Shown here piece after piece: positions 56,332 through 64,000 of a stretch of DNA of 64,000 bases (positions are counted from its first letter, which is position 1; every line of letters starts with the position of its first letter). Under the pieces are notes generated by a model, which saw only the letters and a list, made by a program, of their open reading frames with translations, was not told the origin of the DNA and ran no database searches. This stretch comes from Chersky-840 sp035604715 (lineage in GTDB: Bacteria > Actinomycetota > Acidimicrobiia > Acidimicrobiales > UBA8190). The stretch covers positions 434,001 to 498,000 of the forward strand of contig CAVSWP010000008.1 in the NCBI GenBank assembly GCA_963731665.1. Direction: 5' to 3'. The position numbers and the translations under genes were made by a program.

Positions 56332-57354
56332 TCACGTTGCCGTCCGGAGGGCTTCTGTAGCGATGCGGCGGAGAATGACAGCGGCAGAGTCGGTTGTGAC
56401 CTGATGCCAGCCCGTGCCAGCCCAGAGGTTTGGCACGCTTGCATCCCCCGCTTGGGTGGCTGCGGCACGTAGAGGGCGGGTGAGGTGGTGTATCTCGGGA
56501 TATGCCTGTGGCGCTTGCTTGTCGTGCGCAATGCCGAACTCGTTTGCGAGCCCGCGAGCAAATCGACCGCTGTAGGCACGGGTCACGATGGTGTTTGGGT
56601 AGAGCCTTTCGAGGAGGGCTCGGCGGTAGATAGGAGAGGTCCCTGCTTCCGGGGTGCACAGGAACGCGGTTCCCAGCTGGACGGCGATCGCGCCTGCTCC
56701 AAGTACGGCCGCCGCATCGTTGCCAGTCATGATTCCACCTGATCCGATCAAGGGAACGCTTATTGCTTCTCTCATCTGCGTTACGAGGGAAAGCAGAGAG
56801 CGATGGTTGGCAGTCAGGTCGAGGAATCCGCCCTGGTGGCCACCGGCCTCGGTCCCTTGAACCGCAAGGAAATCCGCTCCCGAAGCTTCGGCTAATTCGG
56901 CTTCCGCCAAAGAGGTGACCGTAATCGCAACCTGGCAGTCAGCCCGATGCATCCGGTCGACCACCTCGGAAGACGGGCAACCGAAGGTGAAACTCACCAT
57001 GTGGACATGGGCTTCCCCGATCACGTCCAGCTTCGCATCAAAATTGTCGTCATCCCAGCAGGGCTCGCCGAGGTCGACACCCAGGCGATTCGACTCAGGG
57101 CGCAACGTCTCTGCATAGACAGCGATCTCCGCTGCGTCCCCCGGATCGGAGGGCACGAAGAGGTTCACGCCAAATGGCGCACGAGTCAAAGAGCGTGTCT
57201 CCATAACCCTCGCCCGGAGTTCGGCCCCGGAGAGATATCCACCGGCAACGAAGCCGAACCCACCAGCGTTCACGACAGCGGCTGTCAGCGCAGGTGTAGA
57301 CGGTCCACCTGCCATGGGCGCTTGGACGATCGGGACTTCGCTCACGGGCGTCAC
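56332..57354 (-). CDS. Nitronate monooxygenase
   Basis: A 340-residue TIM-barrel FMN enzyme oxidising nitronates (alkyl nitronates or propionate-3-nitronate). VQAPMAGGPSTPALTAAV, TEAGGHQGG and GSGGIMTG match the family's FMN and phosphate loops; the late AYSGRFARGLANEFG is characteristic. GTG 57354 is the start. Confidence 0.9.
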   Translation of the reverse strand: MTPVSEVPIVQAPMAGGPSTPALTAAVVNAGGFGFVAGGYLSGAELRARVMETRSLTRAPFGVNLFVPSDPGDAAEIAVYAETLRPESNRLGVDLGEPCWDDDNFDAKLDVIGEAHVHMVSFTFGCPSSEVVDRMHRADCQVAITVTSLAEAELAEASGADFLAVQGTEAGGHQGGFLDLTANHRSLLSLVTQMREAISVPLIGSGGIMTGNDAAAVLGAGAIAVQLGTAFLCTPEAGTSPIYRRALLERLYPNTIVTRAYSGRFARGLANEFGIAHDKQAPQAYPEIHHLTRPLRAAATQAGDASVPNLWAGTGWHQVTTDSAAVILRRIATEALRTAT

Positions 57355-57467
57355 ATGGTCAAGTCTCGTTCAAATCTGGCTTGGCAGCGCCACCCCCGAC
57401 CCACTACAACGAACGGTGAGGCAGGCAGACACATGCCGCTAGCCACCGGCGGAAATCGACCGGGGGC

Positions 57468-57941
57468 TCACTCATCGAAGTAGATCTTGAATCCTTCGGC
57501 GACGGCCTCAAAGCCCAGGGACCGATAGAATTCATGGGCTTCGCCCCTTTGCTTCCCCGAGAGGAGCTGGACCTTGTAACAGCCGGCCATCTGGGCACGG
57601 CGGACGGCCTCTTGCATGAGTGCACGCCCGATTCCTCGCCGACGGTGTCTGTTTGATACAACCACGTTCTCAACGACGGCCCAGGGGCGGCCGGTATGGG
57701 TGAGGTTCGTGACAATCACGACATCGGCGGTTCCGGCGATCTGGGCACCCTCGATCTCGGCGACGAGAAGTCGACGGGTGGGTTGGGCCGCGATCTCCGC
57801 CAGGACCTCACGGGTCACGCCAGCCCCAGCAGGCAGGGCATCCGCGTGGTCATCCGCCAACTCGATGTAGAGCTCTCGGAGGTGTTGGGCGTCTTCGAGG
57901 CAGGCGAGCCGAACCGTAGGTTGGACGATGGCGCTGGTCAT
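57468..57941 (-). CDS. GNAT acetyltransferase
   Basis: A 157-residue GNAT protein. The acetyl-CoA binding motif A is VENVVVSNRHRRRGIGRALM and QLLSGKQRGEAHEFYRSLGF follows. Substrate unknown. Leaderless candidate: TACGTT ends six bases before ATG 57941. Confidence 0.92.
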   Translation of the reverse strand: MTSAIVQPTVRLACLEDAQHLRELYIELADDHADALPAGAGVTREVLAEIAAQPTRRLLVAEIEGAQIAGTADVVIVTNLTHTGRPWAVVENVVVSNRHRRRGIGRALMQEAVRRAQMAGCYKVQLLSGKQRGEAHEFYRSLGFEAVAEGFKIYFDE

Positions 57942-58415
57942 CTCGACAACGTAGCCATCCGCGTCAAGATGGGGGTCCGCAGGTTCCGGCTCACTCTTCC
58001 GCTCTTCGCCGCTCTTCGCCGCCCGCTATCCCTTCTCCTTCGACTCCCAGCGACGGAGCCGCGACGTCGGCGACCGGAACGTTCGCAACAATGCCGGTGA
58101 CTCGCATCGATCCGAGTCCCAGAGCCGATTTCGAGAGCCACCCTCCCTTCCATTGGGCCCGTCCTTGACGACACGGGTGCGGCGCACGCGGTGGGCCGCC
58201 AGGCGACCCCGGCCGGCGTTGCTCGGGCGCCGACCAGGCTCCGTCAGACCGGCCACAGGGAGGCCCGCACGGGCCACTTCAAGGTGAACAGGTTGTCTCG
58301 CCCCGATCCTGGGCGGCCGGGCCTGCTGGTCCTCTCTCTGTTCGTCCAGCGCCGGCCGGAGGACGACCATCCTGGCCTCGCCTAATCTTTCGCCAAGCGG
58401 AGAGAGGGAGGGTGG
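57942..58415. other. Intergenic region, no supported gene
   Basis: 474 bp between the divergent GNAT and AAA-cyclase genes. Open frames look like shadows; nothing else recognised. Confidence 0.45.
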
Positions 58416-61400
58416 GTGGCGTCTACTGAGAACGTCTCGGTGCTCTTCACCGACCTCGTCGGTTCGACCGAAATGATCTCTGCCCTCAGTCTGGAGGCGG
58501 CTGGGGAGCTTCGGAGGAAGCACTTCTCGACGCTGCGCCAAGCCATCGCCGCTTCTGGGGGGACGGAGGTCAAGAACCTGGGTGACGGGGTCATGGTCGT
58601 GTTCCCCGTAGCCTCGGCGGCGCTTTCATGCGCTGTGGCCATGCAGCAGGCCGTCGACCGCGACAACGCCAGCGCAGAGCGACCCTTGGGTCTGCGCATC
58701 GGGCTGAGCGCCGGGGAGGTGATCAGGGAGACAGACGACTACTTCGGCGACCCGGTGATCGAGGCGGCCCGCCTGTGCGCGCTGGCCAACGGCGGCCAGA
58801 TCGTGGCCGCCGCTCTGGTGCGGGCGATGGCCGGTAGACGCAGCCCACACGCCTTTTCCCCCCTGGGTGCCATCGAGCTCAAGGGCTTGCCCGAGCCCAT
58901 CGAGACACTCGAGATCGGGTGGGAACGTCTCGATGATGTCGAGGCGACCCCAGGCACGATGCCCCCGCCGTCTCGTCTTGGCATCGGACCGGTCATCGGG
59001 GTGATCGGACGGGACGCCGAAGCCGTCTTGCTGGCCGATGCATTCAAGCGAGTGGTAGCAGGTCAGGGACGCGAGATCGTCCTGATCTCCGGTGAGGCGG
59101 GCATCGGCAAGACCACACTTGCCACCCAGGCGGCGCATGCTGCGTTCGAGGCGGGTGCCATCGTGCTGCTGGGTCGCTGCGACGAGGACCTCGGTGTCCC
59201 CTACGGGCCGTTCGTGGAGGCCCTCTCCCACTACGTCACCCACGCGTCTGAAGACGCCTTGCGCACCCATGTGCACTCCCTGGGTGCCGGGCTCGCCAAA
59301 ATCGTCCCTGTCCTTCGACAGCGGCTCGGGGAACTGCCGGCACCGCAGAGCGCCGACCCCGACACCGAGCGCTACCTCCTCTACAAGGCGGTGGTCGGGC
59401 TGCTCGGCCAGGTGTCTGAGGACAGACCACTGGTCCTCGTGTTGGATGACCTCCAGTGGGCCGACAAGCCCAGCCTCCAGCTGCTGCGCCACGTGGTGGC
59501 CAACACCACGTCCCTGCGGCTACTCGTCGTGGGCACATATCGCCACTCGGAGCTGTCGAACTCCCACCCGTTGACCGAGGCCCTGGCCGCGTTACGGCGC
59601 GAGACAGGAGTCAGTCGGGTCGCGCTCTCCGGCCTGGACGACACCGGGGTGCTCGCCTTCATGGAGGCGACTGCCGGTCACGACCTCGACAACGACGGGG
59701 TGGAACTGGCCCATGCGCTGTATCGCGAGACCGACGGCAACCCGTTCTTCGTCGGTGAAGTCCTGCGCCACCTTGCAGAGACCGGTGCCATCTATCAGGA
59801 CGACACCGGGCGGTGGGCGGCCGCCGCTGACATCGAAGTGATGGCGATGCCTGACAGCGTGCGCCTCGTGATCGGCTCCCGGGTGGCCCGCCTGGGCAAG
59901 TCCGTGAGCCGGGTCCTGCCGCTCGCCGCGGTGATCGGCCGGGAGTTCGACCTGGATCTGCTGGCGCGCGTGACGGAGCGAACCGAGGATGAACTGCTCG
60001 ACCTCCTCGACGCTGCCAGCGCCGTCGCACTGGTGCGCGAAGTTCCGAGCGCCCCTGGCCGCTACTGCTTCGCCCACGCCCTCGTTCAGCACACCTTGTA
60101 TCAGGACCTCGGCGCCACCCGACTGTCACGAGCCCATCGCCAGGTGGCTGAGGCCATCGAGGCCATCGTCGGAGACCGCCCCGGTGCTCGAGTAGGCGAA
60201 CTCGCCCATCACTGGTTCAGCGCCACCCAGCCCGTCAACACTGACAAAGCGATCACCTACGCCCGCCTGGCGGGCGAGGCGGCACTGGCGGCACTCGCCC
60301 CCGATGACGCCGTGCGCTACTTCTCCCAGGCGCTCCAGCTCGTCGAGCTGGCACCGGGCATCGACCCCCTGTTGGGCTGCGACCTGCGCGTCGGTCTGGG
60401 CCAGGCCCAGCGCCAGGCCGGCATCTCCGCCTTCCGAGAGACCCTTCTCCACGCCGCCCAGCGGGCTCGCGAGCTCGATGCCACTGACCTGCTGGTTCAA
60501 GCCGCGCTGGCGAACAATCGCGGCTGGTTCAGTGCCAGCGGGGTCATCGACATCGACAAGGTGGCCGTGCTCGAGGCCGCTCTCCGGGCCCTGGACGACG
60601 GGGACAGCCCGGAACGGGCCTTGACCCTCGCGACGTTGTGCAACGAGCTCAGCTTCGGACCGTTCGAGCGCCGTCGGGCCCTGGCTGACGAGGCCAAAGC
60701 GATGGCCCGGCGAATGTCAGACCCGGCCACACTCACCCGGGTGCTGTGCCTGCTCAACAACGCGCTCCAGATTCCCTCTGCCCTGCACGAGCGCATGGCC
60801 GACACAACCGAGGCCGTGTTATTGGCCGAGGCTCTGGGCGACCCCGAAGCCAGATACCACGCCGGAAGTAATAACCAGGTCAATGCCATGCAGGCCGGCG
60901 ACTTCGATTTGGCGGCCCGTTGCCTCGAAGACCTGCGGACGTTGAGCAACAGTCTGCGACAGCCGACGCTCATGTGGATGACGGCCTTCAAAGAGGCGGG
61001 GGACGCCATCATGACCGGTGACCCCGAACGGGCCGAACAACTCGCCACCGCGGCCTTCGAAATGGGAACTGACACCGGCCAGCCCGACGCCTTCGCCATC
61101 TACGGGTCGCAATTGATGTATATCCGCCATCAGCAGGGACGCTTGGGCGAGCTCGTATCGGTCATCGACCAGGCCGTTACCGAGAATCCCGGCCTCCCTG
61201 CGTTCCGCCCGGTCCTGGCAGCCGCCCATCTCGCAGCGGGGAATGACGCCACTGCCCTCGACCTGCTCGACGCGGGTGCCTCCGACGGATTCGCGTCACT
61301 ACCTCTCGACTTCATCTGGATGATGGGGGTGACCTCCTATGCCCTCGTGGCGGTCGAGCTGCGCGCCACTGGGCCGGCTCACAAGCTCTATGACCTGCTC

Positions 61401-61739
61401 GCCCCGTATCACGAGCAGATTCCCTTCATCGGCACGCTCGGGTTCTTCCCGGCTGCTCTGGCTCTAGGCGGCCTGGTTTCGGTCCTCGGCCGGTATGACG
61501 CGGCCGAGGCTCACTTCACCCACGCCACCGAGCTCACCGCCCGCGGTGCGATGAAGTTCTTTGCGGCGCGCACGCAGTTCGACTGGGGACGAATGCTGGC
61601 CGCTCGAGGAGGCCCTGAGGAGTTCGACCGGGGGCGGGCATTGCTCGAGGACGCCCGCCGTGCTGCAGTCGCTCACGGTTACGCCGGCCTCGAGGCGGAT
61701 GCGGTGGCGGAGCTGGCGAAGCTGGCGAAGCTGGCTTGA
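58416..61739 (+). CDS. Class III cyclase fused to an AAA ATPase and TPR-like helical array
   Basis: A 1,107-residue regulator. The cyclase domain (~8-165: VLFTDLVGSTEM, NLGDGVMVVF, LRIGLSAGEV) has both metal-binding Asp. The AAA/STAND ATPase follows with Walker A SGEAGIGKTT (~226) and Walker B LVLVLDDLQWAD (~345). A ~500-residue C-terminal region is a helical repeat (TPR-like). No HTH is seen at the end, unlike LuxR-type relatives. It may sense a ligand through its helical repeats and make cAMP, or act on a partner. GTG start with GGGAGGG upstream. Confidence 0.92.
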   Translation: MASTENVSVLFTDLVGSTEMISALSLEAAGELRRKHFSTLRQAIAASGGTEVKNLGDGVMVVFPVASAALSCAVAMQQAVDRDNASAERPLGLRIGLSAGEVIRETDDYFGDPVIEAARLCALANGGQIVAAALVRAMAGRRSPHAFSPLGAIELKGLPEPIETLEIGWERLDDVEATPGTMPPPSRLGIGPVIGVIGRDAEAVLLADAFKRVVAGQGREIVLISGEAGIGKTTLATQAAHAAFEAGAIVLLGRCDEDLGVPYGPFVEALSHYVTHASEDALRTHVHSLGAGLAKIVPVLRQRLGELPAPQSADPDTERYLLYKAVVGLLGQVSEDRPLVLVLDDLQWADKPSLQLLRHVVANTTSLRLLVVGTYRHSELSNSHPLTEALAALRRETGVSRVALSGLDDTGVLAFMEATAGHDLDNDGVELAHALYRETDGNPFFVGEVLRHLAETGAIYQDDTGRWAAAADIEVMAMPDSVRLVIGSRVARLGKSVSRVLPLAAVIGREFDLDLLARVTERTEDELLDLLDAASAVALVREVPSAPGRYCFAHALVQHTLYQDLGATRLSRAHRQVAEAIEAIVGDRPGARVGELAHHWFSATQPVNTDKAITYARLAGEAALAALAPDDAVRYFSQALQLVELAPGIDPLLGCDLRVGLGQAQRQAGISAFRETLLHAAQRARELDATDLLVQAALANNRGWFSASGVIDIDKVAVLEAALRALDDGDSPERALTLATLCNELSFGPFERRRALADEAKAMARRMSDPATLTRVLCLLNNALQIPSALHERMADTTEAVLLAEALGDPEARYHAGSNNQVNAMQAGDFDLAARCLEDLRTLSNSLRQPTLMWMTAFKEAGDAIMTGDPERAEQLATAAFEMGTDTGQPDAFAIYGSQLMYIRHQQGRLGELVSVIDQAVTENPGLPAFRPVLAAAHLAAGNDATALDLLDAGASDGFASLPLDFIWMMGVTSYALVAVELRATGPAHKLYDLLAPYHEQIPFIGTLGFFPAALALGGLVSVLGRYDAAEAHFTHATELTARGAMKFFAARTQFDWGRMLAARGGPEEFDRGRALLEDARRAAVAHGYAGLEADAVAELAKLAKLA

Positions 61740-61754
61740 GGCTGGACACAACGA

Positions 61755-61778
61755 GCTTCCGAACGAACGTCCGGAAGC
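61755..61778. terminator. Hairpin between convergent genes
   Basis: GCTTCCG (61755-61761) pairs with CGGAAGC (61772-61778) around a 10-nt loop. It lies past the AAA-cyclase stop and before the end of the convergent secreted-protein gene. No T-tract. Confidence 0.4.
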
Positions 61779-61865
61779 GGCTTCGCGGCGTGCGGACCAC
61801 TCGTACCTACTTGTCAGTCCCTCGAAGCGTGGGGACCGATCGGGCTCATAATCGACCTTTCGCGA

Positions 61866-62327
61866 TCAGAGATCGACCACCGTACCTTTTACGATCGAGA
61901 TTTTGTTGTTCTTGTTGTTGAGACACACCTGTGCAGAAAACGTGTCCCCCGCCTGGGTGTGGGTGGAACTGCCCCCCACCACGGTGCCCGACGCCACGTA
62001 CTCGGTGTTGTTCTTCTTGCATGCCCCCTGACCCTCAGCCGTGAACGAGGGGGGTCCGATTGTGGTCGTCTGACCGCTGGGCGACCACGTAAGGGTCCCA
62101 CCGCCAGCCAAACTGGTGGCTTGGCCCGACAGTGACTTGTTCGTCTTGTCCTTCCCGGTTACGAAGTTGCACTTCTTGAGGGTGATCGTGCTGGCGGCAT
62201 TCCCGCTCACCTTCGAACAGGTTGTGCCGGACGCTGCTCCTGCGACGGGTGCGATCGCCACCGCCGCGATGGACGTCGACAGGCCCACAGTGGCCATTGC
62301 TAAGAGAACGAATATCAGACGACGCAT
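61866..62327 (-). CDS. Small secreted protein
   Basis: A 153-residue protein. A signal peptide (~1-32, MRRLIFVLLAMATVGLS...GAASG) precedes a Thr/Ser/Asn-rich domain with pairs of cysteines (TTCSKVSG, KKCNFV, GACKKNN, QVCLNN) that could form disulfides. No family recognised. The ATG at 62327 follows GGGGAAGGGAC, so the longer frame is not used. Confidence 0.7.
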   Translation of the reverse strand: MRRLIFVLLAMATVGLSTSIAAVAIAPVAGAASGTTCSKVSGNAASTITLKKCNFVTGKDKTNKSLSGQATSLAGGGTLTWSPSGQTTTIGPPSFTAEGQGACKKNNTEYVASGTVVGGSSTHTQAGDTFSAQVCLNNKNNKISIVKGTVVDL

Positions 62328-63627
62328 GTCCCTTCCCCTTTGACTCGAGTTCCTTGGTTCGGCCGCGGGTTTCCCCGTTTCAGCTTCACCCTTGACACTA
62401 CGAATGACCCCAGTGGGCAACCAGCGAGATCCCACCCGTTATGCCTGCGTGAAAACACGTCGTGCAGCCCGGGAGGAATCACTCATGGAGGAAAGATTGC
62501 ACGCTTTGTAACGTGTTCTACGGTTGGTCCTCCGACGCCGAGAAGGAGAAGGTCTCGGCACTTGGAGAATCGACCTGGGCGACGCACGGCGGGGTGCAGG
62601 GCAACAGATCGAGGACCACGAGTACGGGATCGAGAACGTGGCTCTGCACCCCGCTGCCCATCGTGAAAATACCTGGGTGGATTCCACGTCTAGTCGGTTC
62701 CAACGGCCGCGCGCACTCTTTTTTCCGAGTGGCTCGGGGAACCCGCGTCCCCGCCGTGGTTGGGCTACTCGTTGGGCGTGCGACTGGGTTCTCGTGCCCC
62801 CGACACCTTGGCGTTCGCCTCGTATACGGATACCCGTCGGAGGGATGGGCGGGGGAAGGGAACCGTCGCCCGCCGGGCGGTACCTTTGCCTCGCCGTCGT
62901 CCTTGTGTCTCAGTCGGCGCTCAAGCAGGGTTCGGCGTCGTGAGTGGAGCCCTTGCGGCTACTCAGTCGCCTGAATCATCGGAGGATCTGGGACGCCGAT
63001 CGACCCCAGCATTTCGTAAACGGTGGGAGTTCCGACCGCAGGGACGCCGCCAGGTCGGTCAGATCGGCACTCGCCGAAGAGAAGATCATCACCCTCGCCA
63101 GCACCGGACTGGGGCGTGTTGCTCGGTCCGTCGGACGCCTGGCCCGGGCCCGAACCGGCCCAGAGAATTTGCCGTCCCACCAGGGTGAATGGGGGGCTAG
63201 GCAGGACGTCTGGGCGACGGGCACTGGTGACATGCGCCGGTGCCACCGTGGCAGTGGCCATGGACAGGCCCGCTCCTCCGACCTACCGTGGGTGTCGGCA
63301 GGAGTTCGGGGGGCTTGCCGCTGCGGCGGGGCGTGGGGACCTCCCGCCTTGGTCCCTGCGCCCTTGTCGCGTCTCGCAAGGATCGAGTTCTGGGAAGTGG
63401 CCGGAGGACCCGCGGAGGCTGCTCCACTCGAGGATGCTGCCCGGGATCCAACCCACCGGGCGGCCGCAAACATCGTTCTGATCGATGTCACGTGACGTGA
63501 TCGACCGCATCTCGGTCTTGGCCTCCGGTGGAGGGGAGGCGGCCTTCGCATTGATCTTCTTGCCCATGCCTTTCACGGTGCAGAGAAGCGTCCTACTGTC
63601 AGCATGCTCTTGTGGGAGGTGCTCGGT
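62328..63627. other. Long intergenic region with an inverted-arm repeat
   Basis: 1,300 bp. Several overlapping frames exist, none convincing. The minus strand from 63567 reads MGKKINAKAASPPPEAKTE..., a plausible N-terminus continuing to 63283, but it becomes low-complexity; it could be a decayed gene. The repeat at 62589-62654 is the only recognisable element. Confidence 0.45.
62589..62654. repeat. Inverted-arm element 3 (GCGGGGTGCAG)
   Basis: GCGGGGTGCAG at 62589-62599 and its exact inverse CTGCACCCCGC at 62644-62654 enclose 44 bp. It is the third copy of the family at 19 kb. Confidence 0.7.
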
Positions 63628-64000
63628 GTGATCAACGCGTCGGCTCCGGTTCGGATCTGCGACATCGGTGGCTGGACCGACACCTGGTTTGGCGGTCCGG
63701 GACGGGTCGTGAACATAGCGATGGCCCCTGGAGTAGAGGTCTCGATCCGCGAAACGACGGGACCGCATCGGGTGATGCTCGACGCCGTGAACTTCGCCGA
63801 CCGGTATCCGATCGTTCCCGGGGCGTCACGGGTGGCCCGCCACCCACTGCTCGAGGCCGCCGTCGACGCCTGCCCACCCCCGGAGAACCTTGCCGTGGAG
63901 ATCGGCATCCGATCCGCCGTCCCCGCGGGCTGTGGCACCGGTACGTCGGCGGCGGTCGCCGTTGCTCTGCTGGGGGCGCTGGCAACCCTACACTCCGAGC
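63628..64000 (+). CDS. GHMP-family sugar kinase, 5' part
   Basis: The first 124 codons of a GHMP kinase, cut by the window end. INASAPVRICDIGGWTDTWFGG is the sugar-binding start, and SAVPAGCGTGTSAAVAVALLGAL the ATP-binding motif, in which the usual GLGSS reads GTGTS. The family includes heptose-7-phosphate and related kinases; the substrate is not known. The start is GTG 63628, as TGGGAGG lies eight bases upstream; ATG 63604 is in frame. Confidence 0.85.
   Translation, partial: MINASAPVRICDIGGWTDTWFGGPGRVVNIAMAPGVEVSIRETTGPHRVMLDAVNFADRYPIVPGASRVARHPLLEAAVDACPPPENLAVEIGIRSAVPAGCGTGTSAAVAVALLGALATLHSE

Noticed and set aside
62944..63495. 183-codon plus frame in the 62-63.6 kb gap
   Set aside because: Composition is shadow-like, no ribosome site, and it overlaps other equally poor frames.
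1..64000. CRISPR array, rRNA, prophage or defence island
   Set aside because: No regularly spaced repeats, rRNA blocks, integrase/phage structural genes or defence gene clusters were seen.

Overview
This window reads as chromosomal DNA of a GC-rich actinobacterium, most likely of the Acidimicrobiia type and perhaps from an uncultured soil or aquatic lineage. The evidence is gene content: wax-ester/TAG synthases, FadD and P450 enzymes, a deazaflavin (F420)-type oxidoreductase, dodecin, PRC-barrel and LigA-like membrane proteins, and AAA-linked class III cyclases. Many start codons are GTG, and several genes look leaderless, with a TANNNT hexamer 6-7 nt before the start and no ribosome site. 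No rRNA, tRNA, CRISPR array or phage module was recognised. The assignment is inference; nothing could be searched.

Layout. 0-8.8 kb: a cyclase fused to a degenerate hydrolase, a cytochrome P450, a small ORF coupled to a secreted RCC1-repeat propeller, a DUF2510-like membrane protein, a pseudo-receiver protein and a secreted-type PHB-depolymerase/LpqC-like esterase. 9-14.4 kb: a neutral-lipid module, with acyl-CoA synthetase divergent from alpha/beta hydrolase, WS/DGAT and a PlsC-like acyltransferase. 14.6-16.6 kb: a very GC-rich three-gene operon around a b6-type cytochrome b. 17-24 kb: SRPBCC protein, small hypotheticals, a membrane sensor-like protein, then a second WS/DGAT facing a frameshifted paralogue of the same hydrolase, and dodecin. 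24-32 kb: TetR, ABM-like protein, TreT-like trehalose synthase, LigA-like membrane protein, FMN-binding PPOX protein, DinB-like protein and a PAS/HD-GYP phosphodiesterase. 32-48 kb: an accessory, decaying region with a transposase remnant, a metallo-beta-lactamase fragment, a signal-peptidase homologue lacking the catalytic serine, an alcohol dehydrogenase/VOC pair, GH92 and GH1 glycosidases, an IS110 element with an amber codon, an aquaporin and a frameshifted PRC-barrel gene. 48.8-64 kb: mostly housekeeping-like metabolic genes (GMC oxidoreductase, OsmC, thioesterase, methyltransferase, sulfotransferase-like, F420-type reductase, nitronate monooxygenase, GNAT), a 1,107-residue cyclase/AAA regulator, a small secreted protein and the start of a GHMP kinase.

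The most unusual content is non-coding. At least four families of dispersed, often palindromic intergenic repeats occur: a ~160-bp two-copy element with three TTTCATGAACA motifs, a multi-copy family ending in GCGRATACTGC, elements with GCGGGGTGCAG inverted arms, and a 36-bp pair. An IS110 element sits between two copies of one family, and its upstream non-coding segment is a candidate bridge-RNA source. Functionally, the lipid genes suggest storage-lipid synthesis and turnover fed by acyl-CoA activation; the cyclases and HD-GYP protein suggest cAMP and c-di-GMP signalling.
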